Of a DNA stretch of 64,000 bases, positions 20,234 to 30,000 are shown piece by piece (positions within the stretch are counted from its first letter, which is position 1; each line of letters starts with the position of its first letter). A program made the position numbers and the translations under genes. The stretch comes from Novosphingobium beihaiense (GTDB lineage: Bacteria; Pseudomonadota; Alphaproteobacteria; Sphingomonadales; Sphingomonadaceae): contig NZ_JALHLG010000029.1 of the NCBI RefSeq assembly GCF_022832375.1, positions 1-64,000 on the forward strand. Reading direction: 5' to 3'. The notes beneath the pieces are model-generated. The model made no database searches, had not been told where the DNA came from, and worked only from the letters and a program-made list of their open reading frames with translations.

Positions 20234-21084
20234 ACGGTATGAACGCGGACCAACTGACGCCCGGACTTTCCGGCGCGCCCGAAACGCTGCTGATCACGCT
20301 GGCGGCGCGCCTTGTCGCGTCTTCGCAGAATGCCGATCTCGGCTTTGCCGATCCGGCGGCGGAGCAGGTGGGGGCGGCGCTCGATTTCGATCCTGCCCGC
20401 TTCAGCGACGACCGGGCGAGCATGCGCGGGTCCATCGTGCGGGCGCAATGGTTCGATGCGGTTGTCCGCCGCTTCATCGCGGCCAATCCGGCAGGTCTCG
20501 TCATTTCCATCGGATCCGGCCTCGATACCCGCGCCAACCGGATCGCCCCGCCCGAGGGGATCGACTGGATCGACATCGATTTTCCCGAAGTCACAGCCTT
20601 GCGCGAACGCCTGATCCCGCCGCTCGACCGGGTTCGCAGCATGGCAGCCGATGGGACCGCCGTCGCCGAATGGGCTCCGGCGCTTCCCTGGCATCCGGGC
20701 CGCGCCGTCCTGGTGCTGGCCGAGGGGGTGTCGATGTACCTGACGCCGCAGCAGGCCGAAAGCTGGCTGCAGGGGCTTACGGAGGCGGCGGCCTCCCGCC
20801 AGTCCGGCATGACTCTGGCGCTCGACCTCGCATCCCCGCTGATGGTCAGGCAATCGCACCGGCATCCCAGTGTTTCGCAGACCGACGCCCGTTTCCAGTG
20901 GGGCGTCCGCCGTCCGGAGGATGTGTGCGATCTGGCCGACGGGCTGGCGCTTGCGGACAGCTATGACGTGGCCTCGAACAGCGGAACCGCCTCCCGCATC
21001 GCGGCGGCCATCTACCGGGTGGTGACAGGGGGCAGGCCGGTCTACAGTTGCGCGCGGTTCGAATATCCGGCCGCCAGCGTGTGA
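20230..21084 (+). CDS. Class I SAM-dependent methyltransferase, LCM/PPM-like (COG3315 type)
   Basis: 284 residues from the ATG at 20230, which overlaps the receptor stop as ATGA; another in-frame ATG at 20239 is also possible. Motifs are a SAM-binding 'VISIGSGLDTRANRI', an acidic 'WIDIDFPEV' and 'VLVLAEGVSMYLTPQQAESW'. These are the pattern of the leucine carboxyl methyltransferase-like family, often annotated as polyketide-type O-methyltransferases. The coupling to a TonB receptor suggests it modifies the imported ligand or a related small molecule, but no substrate can be assigned. A hairpin follows the stop. Confidence 0.75.
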   Translation: MNGMNADQLTPGLSGAPETLLITLAARLVASSQNADLGFADPAAEQVGAALDFDPARFSDDRASMRGSIVRAQWFDAVVRRFIAANPAGLVISIGSGLDTRANRIAPPEGIDWIDIDFPEVTALRERLIPPLDRVRSMAADGTAVAEWAPALPWHPGRAVLVLAEGVSMYLTPQQAESWLQGLTEAAASRQSGMTLALDLASPLMVRQSHRHPSVSQTDARFQWGVRRPEDVCDLADGLALADSYDVASNSGTASRIAAAIYRVVTGGRPVYSCARFEYPAASV

Positions 21085-21169
21085 CGAACTTTTCACCGCC
21101 GGGCGCCGCCGTTCGCGAGGCGTATGATTGCGCTGGTACCGAAGTTGGTGCGCGGTCCGCGCGCTGTCC

Positions 21170-21199
21170 GTCCCTTCCGCGATCCGCAGAGGAAGGGAC
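21170..21199. terminator. Bidirectional hairpin between convergent methyltransferase and tonB-like genes
   Basis: GTCCCTTCC (21170-21178) and GGAAGGGAC (21191-21199) form a perfect 9-base stem with a 12-base loop. It lies between the methyltransferase stop (21084) and the tonB-like stop (21204, minus strand). There is no strong T-run. Confidence 0.55.
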
Positions 21200-21201
21200 C
21201 G

Positions 21202-21664
21202 TCAGTGCAACAGGAACTCCACCGGCACCACCAGCTCGAGCGTCTCGCCGGGTCTGTCCTTTGGCGGTTTCGGCAGTGGCTGTGCCCGCTTCGGAAGTGC
21301 CAGGGCCTCGCGATCGAGATCGGGAAAACCTGACGAACGTTCGAGGCGGGAGGAGAGCACTTTGCCTTCGCGGTTCATGACGAACCGGATGTAGGGCACG
21401 CCCTGCTGTCGGCGAAACTGGGCCGTGCGCGGATAGCGCCGTTGCTTGTTCAAGGCCGCCAGAACACGCCCCTCCCAACTGTCGGGGCCGTTGCTGGCCA
21501 TCTGCGGGGCGGGTGGTGCTGGCGCCGTTTTCGGCGCGGCCTGTTCGGGCTTGCTGGGGACAGGGCTGGCGGTTTCGGGTTCGATTTCGGCGGCGTTTCC
21601 GGCGGAGACGGCTTTGTTGCGCCCTGGTTTTCCCGATCCCGTCTCATGACCGTTGCGCCAAACG
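21202..21664 (-). pseudogene. Truncated TonB-family C-terminal domain, 5' end lost at an IS element
   Basis: About 150 residues remain: a proline-rich linker ('PSKPEQAAPKTAPAPPAP') and a TonB C-terminal domain ('WEGRVLAALNKQRRYPRTAQ', then 'GVPYIRFVMNREGKVLSS', 'SSGFPDLDREAL' and the final 'VVPVEFLLH'). The N-terminal transmembrane anchor is absent. The frame runs straight into the end of the IS110-type element at about 21665. No matching 5' part is found on the far side of the element (22590-22718), so insertion was accompanied by a deletion. An open frame can be extended to 21696, but that start lies inside the IS. The remnant is unlikely to be functional. Confidence 0.75.
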
Positions 21665-22586
21665 GCTCGTCGCCCTCCGACGCCCTTGCGACCCACGGCT
21701 GACTTATGCAGCCGCGACCGGAGACTGGTAAACTCCCCCCCGCATCATCAAGGCCCAGACGATCCGTGCCATTTTGTTGACCCGCGCCACACGCACCAAC
21801 ATGGGAGGCTTGCGGGCCAGCATCCCGCCCAGCCATGTCCCCGGTTTGGCGCTGGCATGGACGTGGCGTTTTATGATCACGCTGTTGGCTCCGATGATCA
21901 GAAGGCGTCGCAACGATCGCTCACCCATCTTTGTCGTGGCCCCATGGCACTGCTTGCCTCCTGTCCAATGCTGCCGAGGTGTCAGGCCAAGCCATGCCGC
22001 AAAGTCCCGTCCCTTTTGGAATGTTTCGGGAGCCGGAGCCAGAATCGCAATGGCCGTGGCGATCAGCGGCCCAATGCCCGGCACAGTCATGAGCCGACGG
22101 GCGACTTCGTCCTTGTTGGCTCGCCGACCAATCTCCGCATCGAGCTTGCCGATCTTCACCTTGAAATGGGTAAGGGCTGCAATCAGCACTTGTAGAGTGG
22201 CGAGAGCATCCCTGGGCAATCCACTGTCCGGGTCCACGACGATCGCCATCAGCCGCGTTGCGTTCGCCGCTCCTTGCGGCACGATCTGCCCGAACTCCCC
22301 GGGATGGCCGCGCAGGGAATTGCTCGCCTGCGTGCGCTGCCGGATCAGTAGCTCGCGGATGCGGATGACCGTTGCTGCCCCCTGGTCTCTTCGCTCTTCA
22401 CAGGCACGAACCGCATCGTTGGGCGCGTAGCCGCTTCGCAAATCGCTTCTGCATCAGCCGCATGCACTTGAAACACATTCTTCGCCAGATCGAGCCCGAC
22501 CGTGATAATCTCCGACATGACCGCCCTCCTGTGTGGATCGTTCCAGACCCGCATTCGCACATCGATGCCGTCGGAGGGCGGTCACA
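21665..22586 (-). mobile_element. Decayed IS110-family (IS1111-group-like) insertion sequence
   Basis: About 920 bases. A perfect 12-base inverted repeat, CGCCCTCCGACG, lies at 21671-21682 and (reverse complement) at 22569-22580, flanking a broken transposase gene. Subterminal inverted repeats of about 12 bases are a feature of the IS1111 subgroup of IS110 elements. The ends are placed a few bases outside the repeats and are approximate. The element is shorter than usual because of an internal deletion in the transposase. It separates the tonB remnant from the promoter of the next receptor. Confidence 0.75.
21704..22518 (-). pseudogene. IS110-family transposase, internally deleted and frameshifted
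   Basis: The N-terminus 'MSEIITVGLDLAKNVFQVHA' is the DEDD-type IS110 start. It jumps directly to 'ADAEAICEAATRPTMRFVPV', which in intact relatives lies tens of residues later, so a segment with catalytic acidic residues is missing. After 'VKSEE' the frame shifts (an extra GA or equivalent near 22390). It continues in another frame through 'IRELLIRQRTQASNSLRGH', the C-terminal transposase domain 'VPGIGPLIATAIAI' and 'FAAWLGLTPRQHWTGGK', to a stop at 21704. It cannot make an active transposase. Confidence 0.85.
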
Positions 22587-22666
22587 TCATCAAAGCCTCG
22601 CTTGAGGCGATTTAGGTGCACCTTTTTCCTTTACCCTATCGCCAAATCCATCATTTCCTTGTAGTC

Positions 22667-22695
22667 ATGATAATGACTCGCATTTACATTATCAT
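22667..22695. promoter_or_regulatory. Fur-like operator upstream of siderophore receptor
   Basis: ATGATAATG (22667-22675) and CATTATCAT (22687-22695) form a perfect 9-base inverted repeat with an 11-base spacer. The half-sites match Fur box hexamers (GATAAT/ATTATC), which may represent two overlapping boxes. It lies 24 bases before the GTG start of the next receptor. Confidence 0.65.
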
Positions 22696-22718
22696 TGTTT
22701 GAAACTGAGGGGGATTGA

Positions 22719-24959
22719 GTGGTCTCACATAAACTTACCTGCGGGATCGCTTTGATCTCGCCGTTGGCCACACTGGCATCGCCGGTGTCGGCGGCGGGCC
22801 TCTCTGAAGACCTGACGGAGGCTGCGGCTGGCCGAAGTGGAGCCGAGGGCGATGCATCCGCAGCAGATGATGGGGACACTGGAAAGAGCCCTATCGTCGT
22901 TACAGGGTTGCGTGCTGAAAAGACTGCTCTGAGCGCAACCAAGACCGATACGCCGCTGCTGCTGACTCCGCAGTCCGTTTCGGTCGTCAGCATGGAGGAC
23001 ATGCGCACGCGCAGCATCCTCTCGGTCGGAGATGCGCTTACCTACAGCGCAGGTGTGTTCGCCAATACCAAGGGTGCGACATATGGCGGCGATGCCATTG
23101 CCATCCGCGGTTTTGGGAACGACGGTACGACGGGAACGGCCGGAAATACCTATGTCGATGGATTGCGACTGGGCGGTACTGGCTATGTCAGCGGCGCGCT
23201 CGATCCCTATCTCTATGAGCGCGTGGAAGTGGTGAAAGGGCCGGCTTCCGTTCTCTATGGCCAGTCGGTGCCGGGCGGTCTCATCAACATGGTCAGCAAA
23301 CGGCCCAAGGCGGAGTTCAGCGGCGAGGCGATTGTCCGGTACGGCACATTCGACCGCAAGCAATTCGCTCTGGATGTGACCGGCCCGGTGACGGAGCGTC
23401 GCGATCTGCTCGTCCGCGTGACAGGCACCTGGTTCGATACGCATGACATCTATCGTTTTTCCGGCCGCAAGCGCGTCCTGTTCGCGCCCTCGCTCACCTG
23501 GAATCTGGGGGACAGCACGAGCCTGACCGTTCTGACCCACTACCAGAAGGATGATTTCGCAGGGTCGACGCTGAACTGGCTGCCGACGATCGGCACCGTG
23601 ATCGCCAATCCCAATGGCCGCGTTTCCCGCAAGCTGTTTACCGGCGATCCCAATTACCAGCGGTGGGACCGGGAAACGGCTTCGGCGGGCTATCAGTTCG
23701 AGCACCGTTTCAGCGACTGGCTGAGCTTCCGGCAGAACTTCCGCTACACCAGCACCGATCTGGATAATCACAATATCTATATCAGCCGTCTCTCGCCGGA
23801 TTTCCGGACAGCGGGGCGTCAGGCATTCGGCCTGCGCGAGCATGGCGACGACTTCACGATCGATAACAACGCGGCGTTCACGTTTGCCACCGGGGCCATC
23901 TCGCACGAGGTACTGGCGGGGCTGGACTGGCAGAGCCTGAAGTACGAGACGGACCGTGTGTTCGCGGTGGCACCGGCGCTGGATGTATTCGCGCCGGTCT
24001 ACCATCAGGATATTCCCGAGCCCGCGCCATTCCAGCACCGCATTTACCGCAACCGGCAGACAGGCCTTTATCTGCAGGATCAGGTGGCGCTGGGGGGATG
24101 GCGCTTGTTGCTGGGGCTGCGCCAGGACTGGGCATCCTTCAAGGCGTCCGACCTCATTTACGATGTCGGCCAGAAGTCCAAAAACAAGGCGCTGACCAAG
24201 CGGGCGGCCTTGCTTTACGCATTTGACAATGGCCTGTCGCCTTACGTCAGCTATTCGGAGAGCTTCATCCCGCAATACGGTGCGGACTACGATGGCAACA
24301 ACTTCGATCCCGAAAAGGGCCGCCAGCTCGAAGCCGGTGTGAAGTTCCAGCCTGCGGGAACGGCCAGCTTCCTGACGGCGTCCGTTTTCGACCTGCGCCG
24401 CCGCAATTATCTGACGGCGGATCCGAATCCGGAGCATGCCGGGTTCTCCGTCCAGAACGGGGAAGTCCGGATGCGCGGGCTTGAACTGGAAGCCAATGTC
24501 ACGGTGAAGGAGGGGCTCACGCTGGTGGGCGCCTATACGCTTCTGGATTCCAGGGTGACGGACAGCGGCGATGCCGTTTCGGGCATCAACCCTGATACGC
24601 TCGCGGTCGAGAGCCGGGATCAGCAAGGGCTGCGGTTGCAGGCCGTGCCCCGGCACAACGCCTCGCTCTGGGTCAACTATGTGTCGCCTGTCGGCGTCGC
24701 TCTGGCAGGCGGCGTGCGCTATTCCAGTTCGACTTACGGTGACGCGGCCAACCTGTCGCGTGTGCCTGCCTTCACGCTGTTCGATGCGTCGGTCCGTTTC
24801 GATCTGGGCCAATGGCTGCCGGATCTGCAGGGGCTGGAACTGTCGGTGAAGGCGAACAATGTCTTCGACAAGAAGTACATTTCATCCTGTGTCGGCATCG
24901 ACCGCTGCTACTATGGCCAGGCGCGCAACGTGATCGCCGATCTGGCATGGCGTTGGTGA
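22719..24959 (+). CDS. TonB-dependent siderophore receptor (FhuA/FoxA-like)
   Basis: 746 residues from the GTG at 22719, chosen because GAGGGGG lies just upstream. Signal peptide, then 'SPIVVTGLRAEKT' (TonB-box region), plug ('LTYSAGVFANTKG', 'IAIRGFGND', 'VEVVKGPASVLYGQSVPGG', 'NMVSKRPK') and barrel. The C-terminus 'ANNVFDKKYISSC ... CYYGQARNVIADLAWRW' is the pattern of the TonB-dependent siderophore receptor subfamily (FhuA/FoxA/FcuA-like), which imports hydroxamate and other ferric siderophores. It is the first gene of an operon with DUF3649, PepSY and DUF3325 genes and sits immediately beside the NRPS cluster, so it is one of two candidates for the cognate receptor of that siderophore. 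Confidence 0.92.
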   Translation: MVSHKLTCGIALISPLATLASPVSAAGLSEDLTEAAAGRSGAEGDASAADDGDTGKSPIVVTGLRAEKTALSATKTDTPLLLTPQSVSVVSMEDMRTRSILSVGDALTYSAGVFANTKGATYGGDAIAIRGFGNDGTTGTAGNTYVDGLRLGGTGYVSGALDPYLYERVEVVKGPASVLYGQSVPGGLINMVSKRPKAEFSGEAIVRYGTFDRKQFALDVTGPVTERRDLLVRVTGTWFDTHDIYRFSGRKRVLFAPSLTWNLGDSTSLTVLTHYQKDDFAGSTLNWLPTIGTVIANPNGRVSRKLFTGDPNYQRWDRETASAGYQFEHRFSDWLSFRQNFRYTSTDLDNHNIYISRLSPDFRTAGRQAFGLREHGDDFTIDNNAAFTFATGAISHEVLAGLDWQSLKYETDRVFAVAPALDVFAPVYHQDIPEPAPFQHRIYRNRQTGLYLQDQVALGGWRLLLGLRQDWASFKASDLIYDVGQKSKNKALTKRAALLYAFDNGLSPYVSYSESFIPQYGADYDGNNFDPEKGRQLEAGVKFQPAGTASFLTASVFDLRRRNYLTADPNPEHAGFSVQNGEVRMRGLELEANVTVKEGLTLVGAYTLLDSRVTDSGDAVSGINPDTLAVESRDQQGLRLQAVPRHNASLWVNYVSPVGVALAGGVRYSSSTYGDAANLSRVPAFTLFDASVRFDLGQWLPDLQGLELSVKANNVFDKKYISSCVGIDRCYYGQARNVIADLAWRW

Positions 24960-25240
24960 GAGCACCGGCGCCCGGGCGGGCTCAGGTACTGAACCGGATC
25001 GTTGCAGGTCTCGGCGGCGGTTACGCCGTCGCGGCCGCTGCGGCCTTCGCATTGCCCGCCTTATTGCCGGGAGCCGCGGTGGAAACCGTGGTGGCGGCCC
25101 AATTGATCGCCTATGTGCTGTTCGTGCTTGTCGCGCTCTGGTCGTTCGTGCCGCGGCGGGGCGCGCATGTCTGGGCCGGTATCCTTGTGACGGCCGGTGC
25201 GCTCCTGCTGGCAGGCCTGATGGGCAGCGGTCCGGGGTGA
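24947..25240 (+). CDS. DUF3649-like small inner-membrane iron-uptake protein
   Basis: 97 residues, about three hydrophobic segments ('GYAVAAAAAFALPALL', 'QLIAYVLFVLVALWSFV', 'AGILVTAGALLLAGLM'). Size, topology and position between a TonB receptor and a PepSY protein fit the DUF3649 family. The ATG at 24947 overlaps the receptor end by 13 bases; a GTG at 24956 (GTGA overlap) is an equally reasonable start. The end overlaps the PepSY gene start (GTGA). It probably belongs to an inner-membrane complex with the PepSY protein; its exact role is unknown. Confidence 0.72.
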   Translation: MALVRAPAPGRAQVLNRIVAGLGGGYAVAAAAAFALPALLPGAAVETVVAAQLIAYVLFVLVALWSFVPRRGAHVWAGILVTAGALLLAGLMGSGPG

Positions 25241-26739
25241 GGGATGGATTCCGCCAGACCATGGCGTTTCTTCACAGCTGGGCCGGTCTGGTTCCCGGCT
25301 GGTTGCTCTATGCCGTCTTTCTCACCGGAACGCTGACCTACTACAGGCAGGAGATAAACCTCTGGATGCGTCCGGAGCTGAGCCAGGGCGCGGCCGATCC
25401 GCAGGCCGTCGGCCACGCAATTGGCCGTCTGCGGCAGGAGGGCGCCAATGCCCGGCTCTGGCGCATCGATTTGCCGACATCGCGCAATCCGATAACCGAA
25501 ATCATGTGGAAGGGCGGCGCGGGCGGTTTCCAGTCCCGGCAGCTTGCTCCTCGAACCGGCGCTTCGCGGCAAGGGCGCGAGACGATGGGCGGGGATTTCC
25601 TCTACTACTTTCATTTCGATCTGAACGTACCGGGGCGCCTGGGGCGCTGGCTGATCTGCTTTGCCGCCATCGCCATGATGGTGGCGATCATCAGCGGGGT
25701 GATTACGCACCGGCGGATATTTACAGACTTCTTCACCTTCCGTCCGTGCAAGGGGCAAAGAAGCTGGCTGGACGCGCACAATGTTATGGGCGTTGTCGCT
25801 TTGCCTTACCACCTGATGATTACTTTTACCGGGCTGGTCACGCTGGCAAGCATGTTCATGCCCTGGGCGATCCAACGCGTCTATTCCGGCGATCTGGCGG
25901 CTTATGCCGGTGATCTGGCCGGCGGCACCGGAGACTCGATCGCCACTGCCGCGCCTGCCGGAAGACCGGCCCTTTCCGGCGAGCGGGTGCAGGCTATCGT
26001 TCGCCGGGCCGAGCGAGAATGGGGCGGCGGGCAGGCGGGCCGCATCCTCATCGACGATCCTCTGTCCGAAACGGCAAGGGTCACGGTCGAACGCCTCGAT
26101 TCCGAACATATTTCCTATGACCGGCCATGGCTGCGGTTCGGGCCAGACGGGCATCTGATGGCTCGGTATGATGGAGGCGGATCGGCCATGGCACTGCGGG
26201 GCTGGCTCTATGGCCTGCACATGGGGCGTTTTTCCGATGCCTGGCTGCGGGCCCTGTTCTTTCTGTCCGGGCTGCTGGGGACGGCCATGATCGCGACGGG
26301 GCTGGTGCTGTGGACTGTCAAGCGGCGCCCGCGAAACGCCTTGCCGGGAAGGGGAATGTTGGCGGAGCGGATCAACGTTGCGGTGATTGCCGGACTGCCG
26401 GTTGCGATTGCCGCCCTGCTGCTCGCCAATCGCCTTCTGCCGGCCGCTATGTCCGGCCGGATGGGCTGGGAAGCGAGCGCGTTCTTTCTCGCCTGGCTGG
26501 CCGCCCTGGTTCACGCGCTTTGCACCTCTCCCGCGCATGCCTGGAGATGGCAGGCGCGATGCGCCGGTCTGATATGTCTGGCGGCGCCGGTGCCATTGCT
26601 GTTTGTGCCTGACAGCGGGCTGTTTACCTGGATCGCAACGGGGGACAGAGTGCGTGCCGGTGTCGACGTCGCATTGATCTTTACCGGCCTTGCCATGCTG
26701 GGCGTGACCATGTTTCGGGGAAAGAGGGCCGCCGCATGA
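25237..26739 (+). CDS. PepSY-associated transmembrane protein, probable ferric-siderophore reductase
   Basis: 500 residues from the GTG at 25237, overlapping the upstream stop. Starts 'FLHSWAGLVPGWLLYAVFLT', then a periplasmic region, 'YYFHFDLN', a transmembrane stretch 'LICFAAIAMMVAIISGVI', 'DAHNVMGVVALPYHLMITFT', a second periplasmic region, and several C-terminal membrane helices with 'YGLHMGRFSDAWLR'. The paired His residues in helices are typical of the PepSY-TM family. The family includes FpvG, which takes part in reductive iron release from ferripyoverdine in Pseudomonas. Its operon with a siderophore receptor supports the same role; direct evidence is absent. Confidence 0.82.
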   Translation: MRDGFRQTMAFLHSWAGLVPGWLLYAVFLTGTLTYYRQEINLWMRPELSQGAADPQAVGHAIGRLRQEGANARLWRIDLPTSRNPITEIMWKGGAGGFQSRQLAPRTGASRQGRETMGGDFLYYFHFDLNVPGRLGRWLICFAAIAMMVAIISGVITHRRIFTDFFTFRPCKGQRSWLDAHNVMGVVALPYHLMITFTGLVTLASMFMPWAIQRVYSGDLAAYAGDLAGGTGDSIATAAPAGRPALSGERVQAIVRRAEREWGGGQAGRILIDDPLSETARVTVERLDSEHISYDRPWLRFGPDGHLMARYDGGGSAMALRGWLYGLHMGRFSDAWLRALFFLSGLLGTAMIATGLVLWTVKRRPRNALPGRGMLAERINVAVIAGLPVAIAALLLANRLLPAAMSGRMGWEASAFFLAWLAALVHALCTSPAHAWRWQARCAGLICLAAPVPLLFVPDSGLFTWIATGDRVRAGVDVALIFTGLAMLGVTMFRGKRAAA

Positions 26740-27017
26740 GCTTCCTCTTCGCGCTGGCAGGCATGTCGTGCCTGTGTTTGTCGATGCCGCGGCATCAGCG
26801 GGATCTGTTTCTGCGGCCGCTTCCTCCCAGGTGGCAGCACTGTCTGCGGTGGGGCGGATATGTTTGGCTGTCGGCATCGTTTGCCGTGGCTCTGGCGGAC
26901 GGGGCCACACATGTTGTGCAATGGGCGGGCGAACTCAGTATGGCCGCGCTGGCTTCCGTTGCGCTGCCCGCCGCCGCTCTCTTTTTGCGGCGGCCGGGCG
27001 CGCGAGGGAAAAGGTGA
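26736..27017 (+). CDS. DUF3325-like small membrane protein
   Basis: 93 residues, start overlapping the PepSY stop as ATGA. Three hydrophobic segments with 'LCLSMPRHQRDLF' between the first two, the typical look of DUF3325 proteins that follow PepSY genes in iron-uptake operons. It is the last gene of the receptor operon and ends 13 bases from the convergent NRPS gene, with no visible terminator in the gap. Confidence 0.75.
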   Translation: MSFLFALAGMSCLCLSMPRHQRDLFLRPLPPRWQHCLRWGGYVWLSASFAVALADGATHVVQWAGELSMAALASVALPAAALFLRRPGARGKR

Positions 27018-27030
27018 AGCGCGGCCCCCT

Positions 27031-30000
27031 TCATTCCGCTGCGAGTAGTGAGAGCCTGTCGATCAATGCGGCCATGATGGCTTTCACGCGCGCTTCGCAA
27101 AAGAGCGGGCGGCGAAATTCGAGCCGGAAAGTCAGTGTGTCGCGAGGGACGACGATCACTGTCAGCGGATAGCTGGTTCCGCCCCGGTTGCCGACATCGG
27201 AGAAGGCAATGTCCCCCCGGACCTCGTGCCACAAGGCCTCATCTACAGGATAGTTCTCGAAGACGACGAGCGTATCGAAAGGTGCGCTTTCTGCATTTGT
27301 CCAGCACTGGAGCATCGGCGGCGGCGCGTGTTCGTGTTGCCGCATGGCGATGTTGTCGGCCAGAATACCGCGCAGCCATGGCCCCTTGTCGTGTGAAAGG
27401 CCGACATCGCAGACAAGAGGCATGGTGCCCACCATCAGATCGACGATGTCTTCTATTCCGGGAATATCCGCCGAGCGGCCCGACGCCGTTACACCGAAAG
27501 CAACGCAATCGCTCCCGGTCTCGCTGGCGATCACTTGTGCAAGCGCCGCCTGGACAAGCGTGTTGAGCGTGACTTTGTGCTTCGCTGCCAAAGCCCTTAG
27601 CGCCTGAACGTCTTCCAGCGGCATGACATGCTCGACGGCGCCGGTGGACGCGCCTGCCTCGTCGGGGGGCTGTACGGCTTTGGGAGTCTTGTGCAGCAGA
27701 CTCTGGCCGGAGAGCTTGTCCAACTGGGTCCGCCAGTAGGCCTGATGCGGTTCGTCGTCCTGTCGGCTGCGCCACAGCGCGACCTGCCGGGGGCCGCTGC
27801 CTGCCGGAGGCAGTGCTTCCCCGTCATAGAGGCGGAGCAATTCCCCCAGAACGCGCGACATCGACCATCCGTCGAGAAGAGCATGGTGCCATGTCCAGAG
27901 AAACCGCCAATCGCCCGAAGGCATCTGGATCAGCGTGAGACGGCACAGCCTGGATCCGTCGCCGAGCGAAAAGCCGCGCCGGTACTCGTTTTCGCGCAAG
28001 CGGGCCCACGCCTCTTCGGCATCGGGGCGGCCGGTGAAGTCTAGGATGTCTGCAGTGTGGCCTGTCCCTTTGGCGATGGCGAGCAACGGGCGTTCCTGTT
28101 CGTGCCATACCGGAATGCAGCGCAAAACGTCGTGCCGCGCGGCAAGGCGCACCCACGCCGCGTTCATCCGGTCCGCGTCCAGCCCGGTTATGCTGGCCCA
28201 GACTTGCACCCGGTAGGCCGTGGAATCGGGGCGGCGGGCGCTGTGCCGCAGCATGGCGGCCTGAAGCGGCGAAGGCGGGACGATGTCCGCAATGGCCGGT
28301 GCAGGCAGGGGCAGTCCGTCAATCTCTTGCTGGCTGATTCCGGCCAGAGGAAAGTCGCAAGGCGTGGCCTGACCAGGCGTAACTGCCACGCAATGGGCGA
28401 TCAGATCATGCAGGCAGGTTTCAAACCTGCGCATCATCGCCGCCAGCGTATCCGCCTCGAACTGCAGGCGGCTGTAACGCAGATGCAGGGCGAGCTTGCC
28501 ACCGGTTACTTGCCCGTCGATCGCTATCGATGCTCCCAACGGGGCATCGCGGTCCGTTCCCGGGCCGCAATCCTCGCCCGCCAGCCGCCAGTCTCCGTCG
28601 ATGACATTGTCGAACTGTCCAAGGTAGTTGAACGACAAGGAGGGCAGGCCGCCTTGACCATGCTGCTTCTCGTTCAGGGCGGGCAGGTGGCGGAGCATGC
28701 CATACCCCAGTCCGCCATGGGGCACTCCGGTCAGTGCCTCCTTTGTGTGCCGTATCGCGCTGTCCCAGTCTTCGCCAGCAGGAGCGAAACGGACCGGATA
28801 GACACTGGTGAACCAGCCGGTGGTACGGCTGAGGTCAATCCCGGGGAACAGGCTTTCCTCGCGCCCGTGCCCTTCCAGATGCACGGTAACCGCTTCAAGA
28901 TTCCAGTGCGTGGCCACGGCCCGGCCAAGCGCAGTCAGCAGCAGGGTATCGATCCGCGTGCGATAGGCGGCCGGGGCTTTCGTCAGAAGCGCCTGCGTTG
29001 TCTGCTCGTCCAGGACGAGCGAGAGCGTTTCGGCATCTCCTCTCACTGCCGGTGCCCCCGGATGATCGAGCGGGATGGCCGGTGCATCCAGCATGGACTG
29101 CCAGAACGGGCGTTCGTTCAGGAAACGGGGCAATGCTTCGGCTTGGCGGATCGCCCAGCGCCCGAACGGCGTGGTCTCGGGCTCCGGCATGGTCCGCTGG
29201 CACGGGGCCGTCAGCAGCCCGCGCAGGTCTTCGAGCACGATCCGCCACGATACCCCGTCAACCGCCAGGTGGTGTGCTGCGAGAAACAGCCTTTGCGCCC
29301 CGTCCGGCAAGGCGATCAGCCGCGCGCGCATCAGCGGCCCATGCTCTATGTCCAGTGCGGCTTGCACTTCGTTGCACATGGGCGTGATGGCCTCAGCCGT
29401 TTCCGCCGTGCGCTGATCGCAGACAATATCTGCGGCGTCGCTGTATTCCTGCCGCCACTGCCCGCTCGTGTTCTGCCGGAACCGCAGGCGGAATGCAGAG
29501 TGGGTCTGCCCCAGCACGGTCATTGCGTTCTGCAACGCGCTGAAGGAGACAGGAGCTGTCACTTCGAGAAAAACCGACTGGTTCCAGCGATTGCGGTTTG
29601 CCAGCGCAAGAGTGAAGAACCAGTCTTGAATAGGCGTCAGCGGCAGAGGGCCATCTGGCAGCTCTTCTGTCTTCTGCGCATGGGCTTCGACCGGTTCCGC
29701 AACGCGGGCCAGGGCTTCAACCGTTTGTCCTTCCAGAACCTGCTTCGGCGTGATCTTGTATCCGGCTGCGCGGGTGCGGGCCACGATCTGCAAGGCAAGG
29801 ATGGAATCGCCGCCGATCTCGAAGAAGTTGTCGGTGACGCCGATGGCATTGACGCTCAGTGTATTGCGCCAGATGTCCAGCAAGGCCGATTCCACCGGAT
29901 TGCGCGGTGCCAGCCCGGTCGATCCGCTGGACCAGTCGGGCACGGGCAGGGCCGCCCGGTCGATCTTGCCCGTGCCTGTCACAGGCAGGGCATTGAGAAC

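Noticed and set aside
22725..24812. 695-codon minus-strand frame opposite the siderophore receptor
   Set aside because: The sense strand encodes a complete TonB receptor; the antisense product has no recognisable domain.
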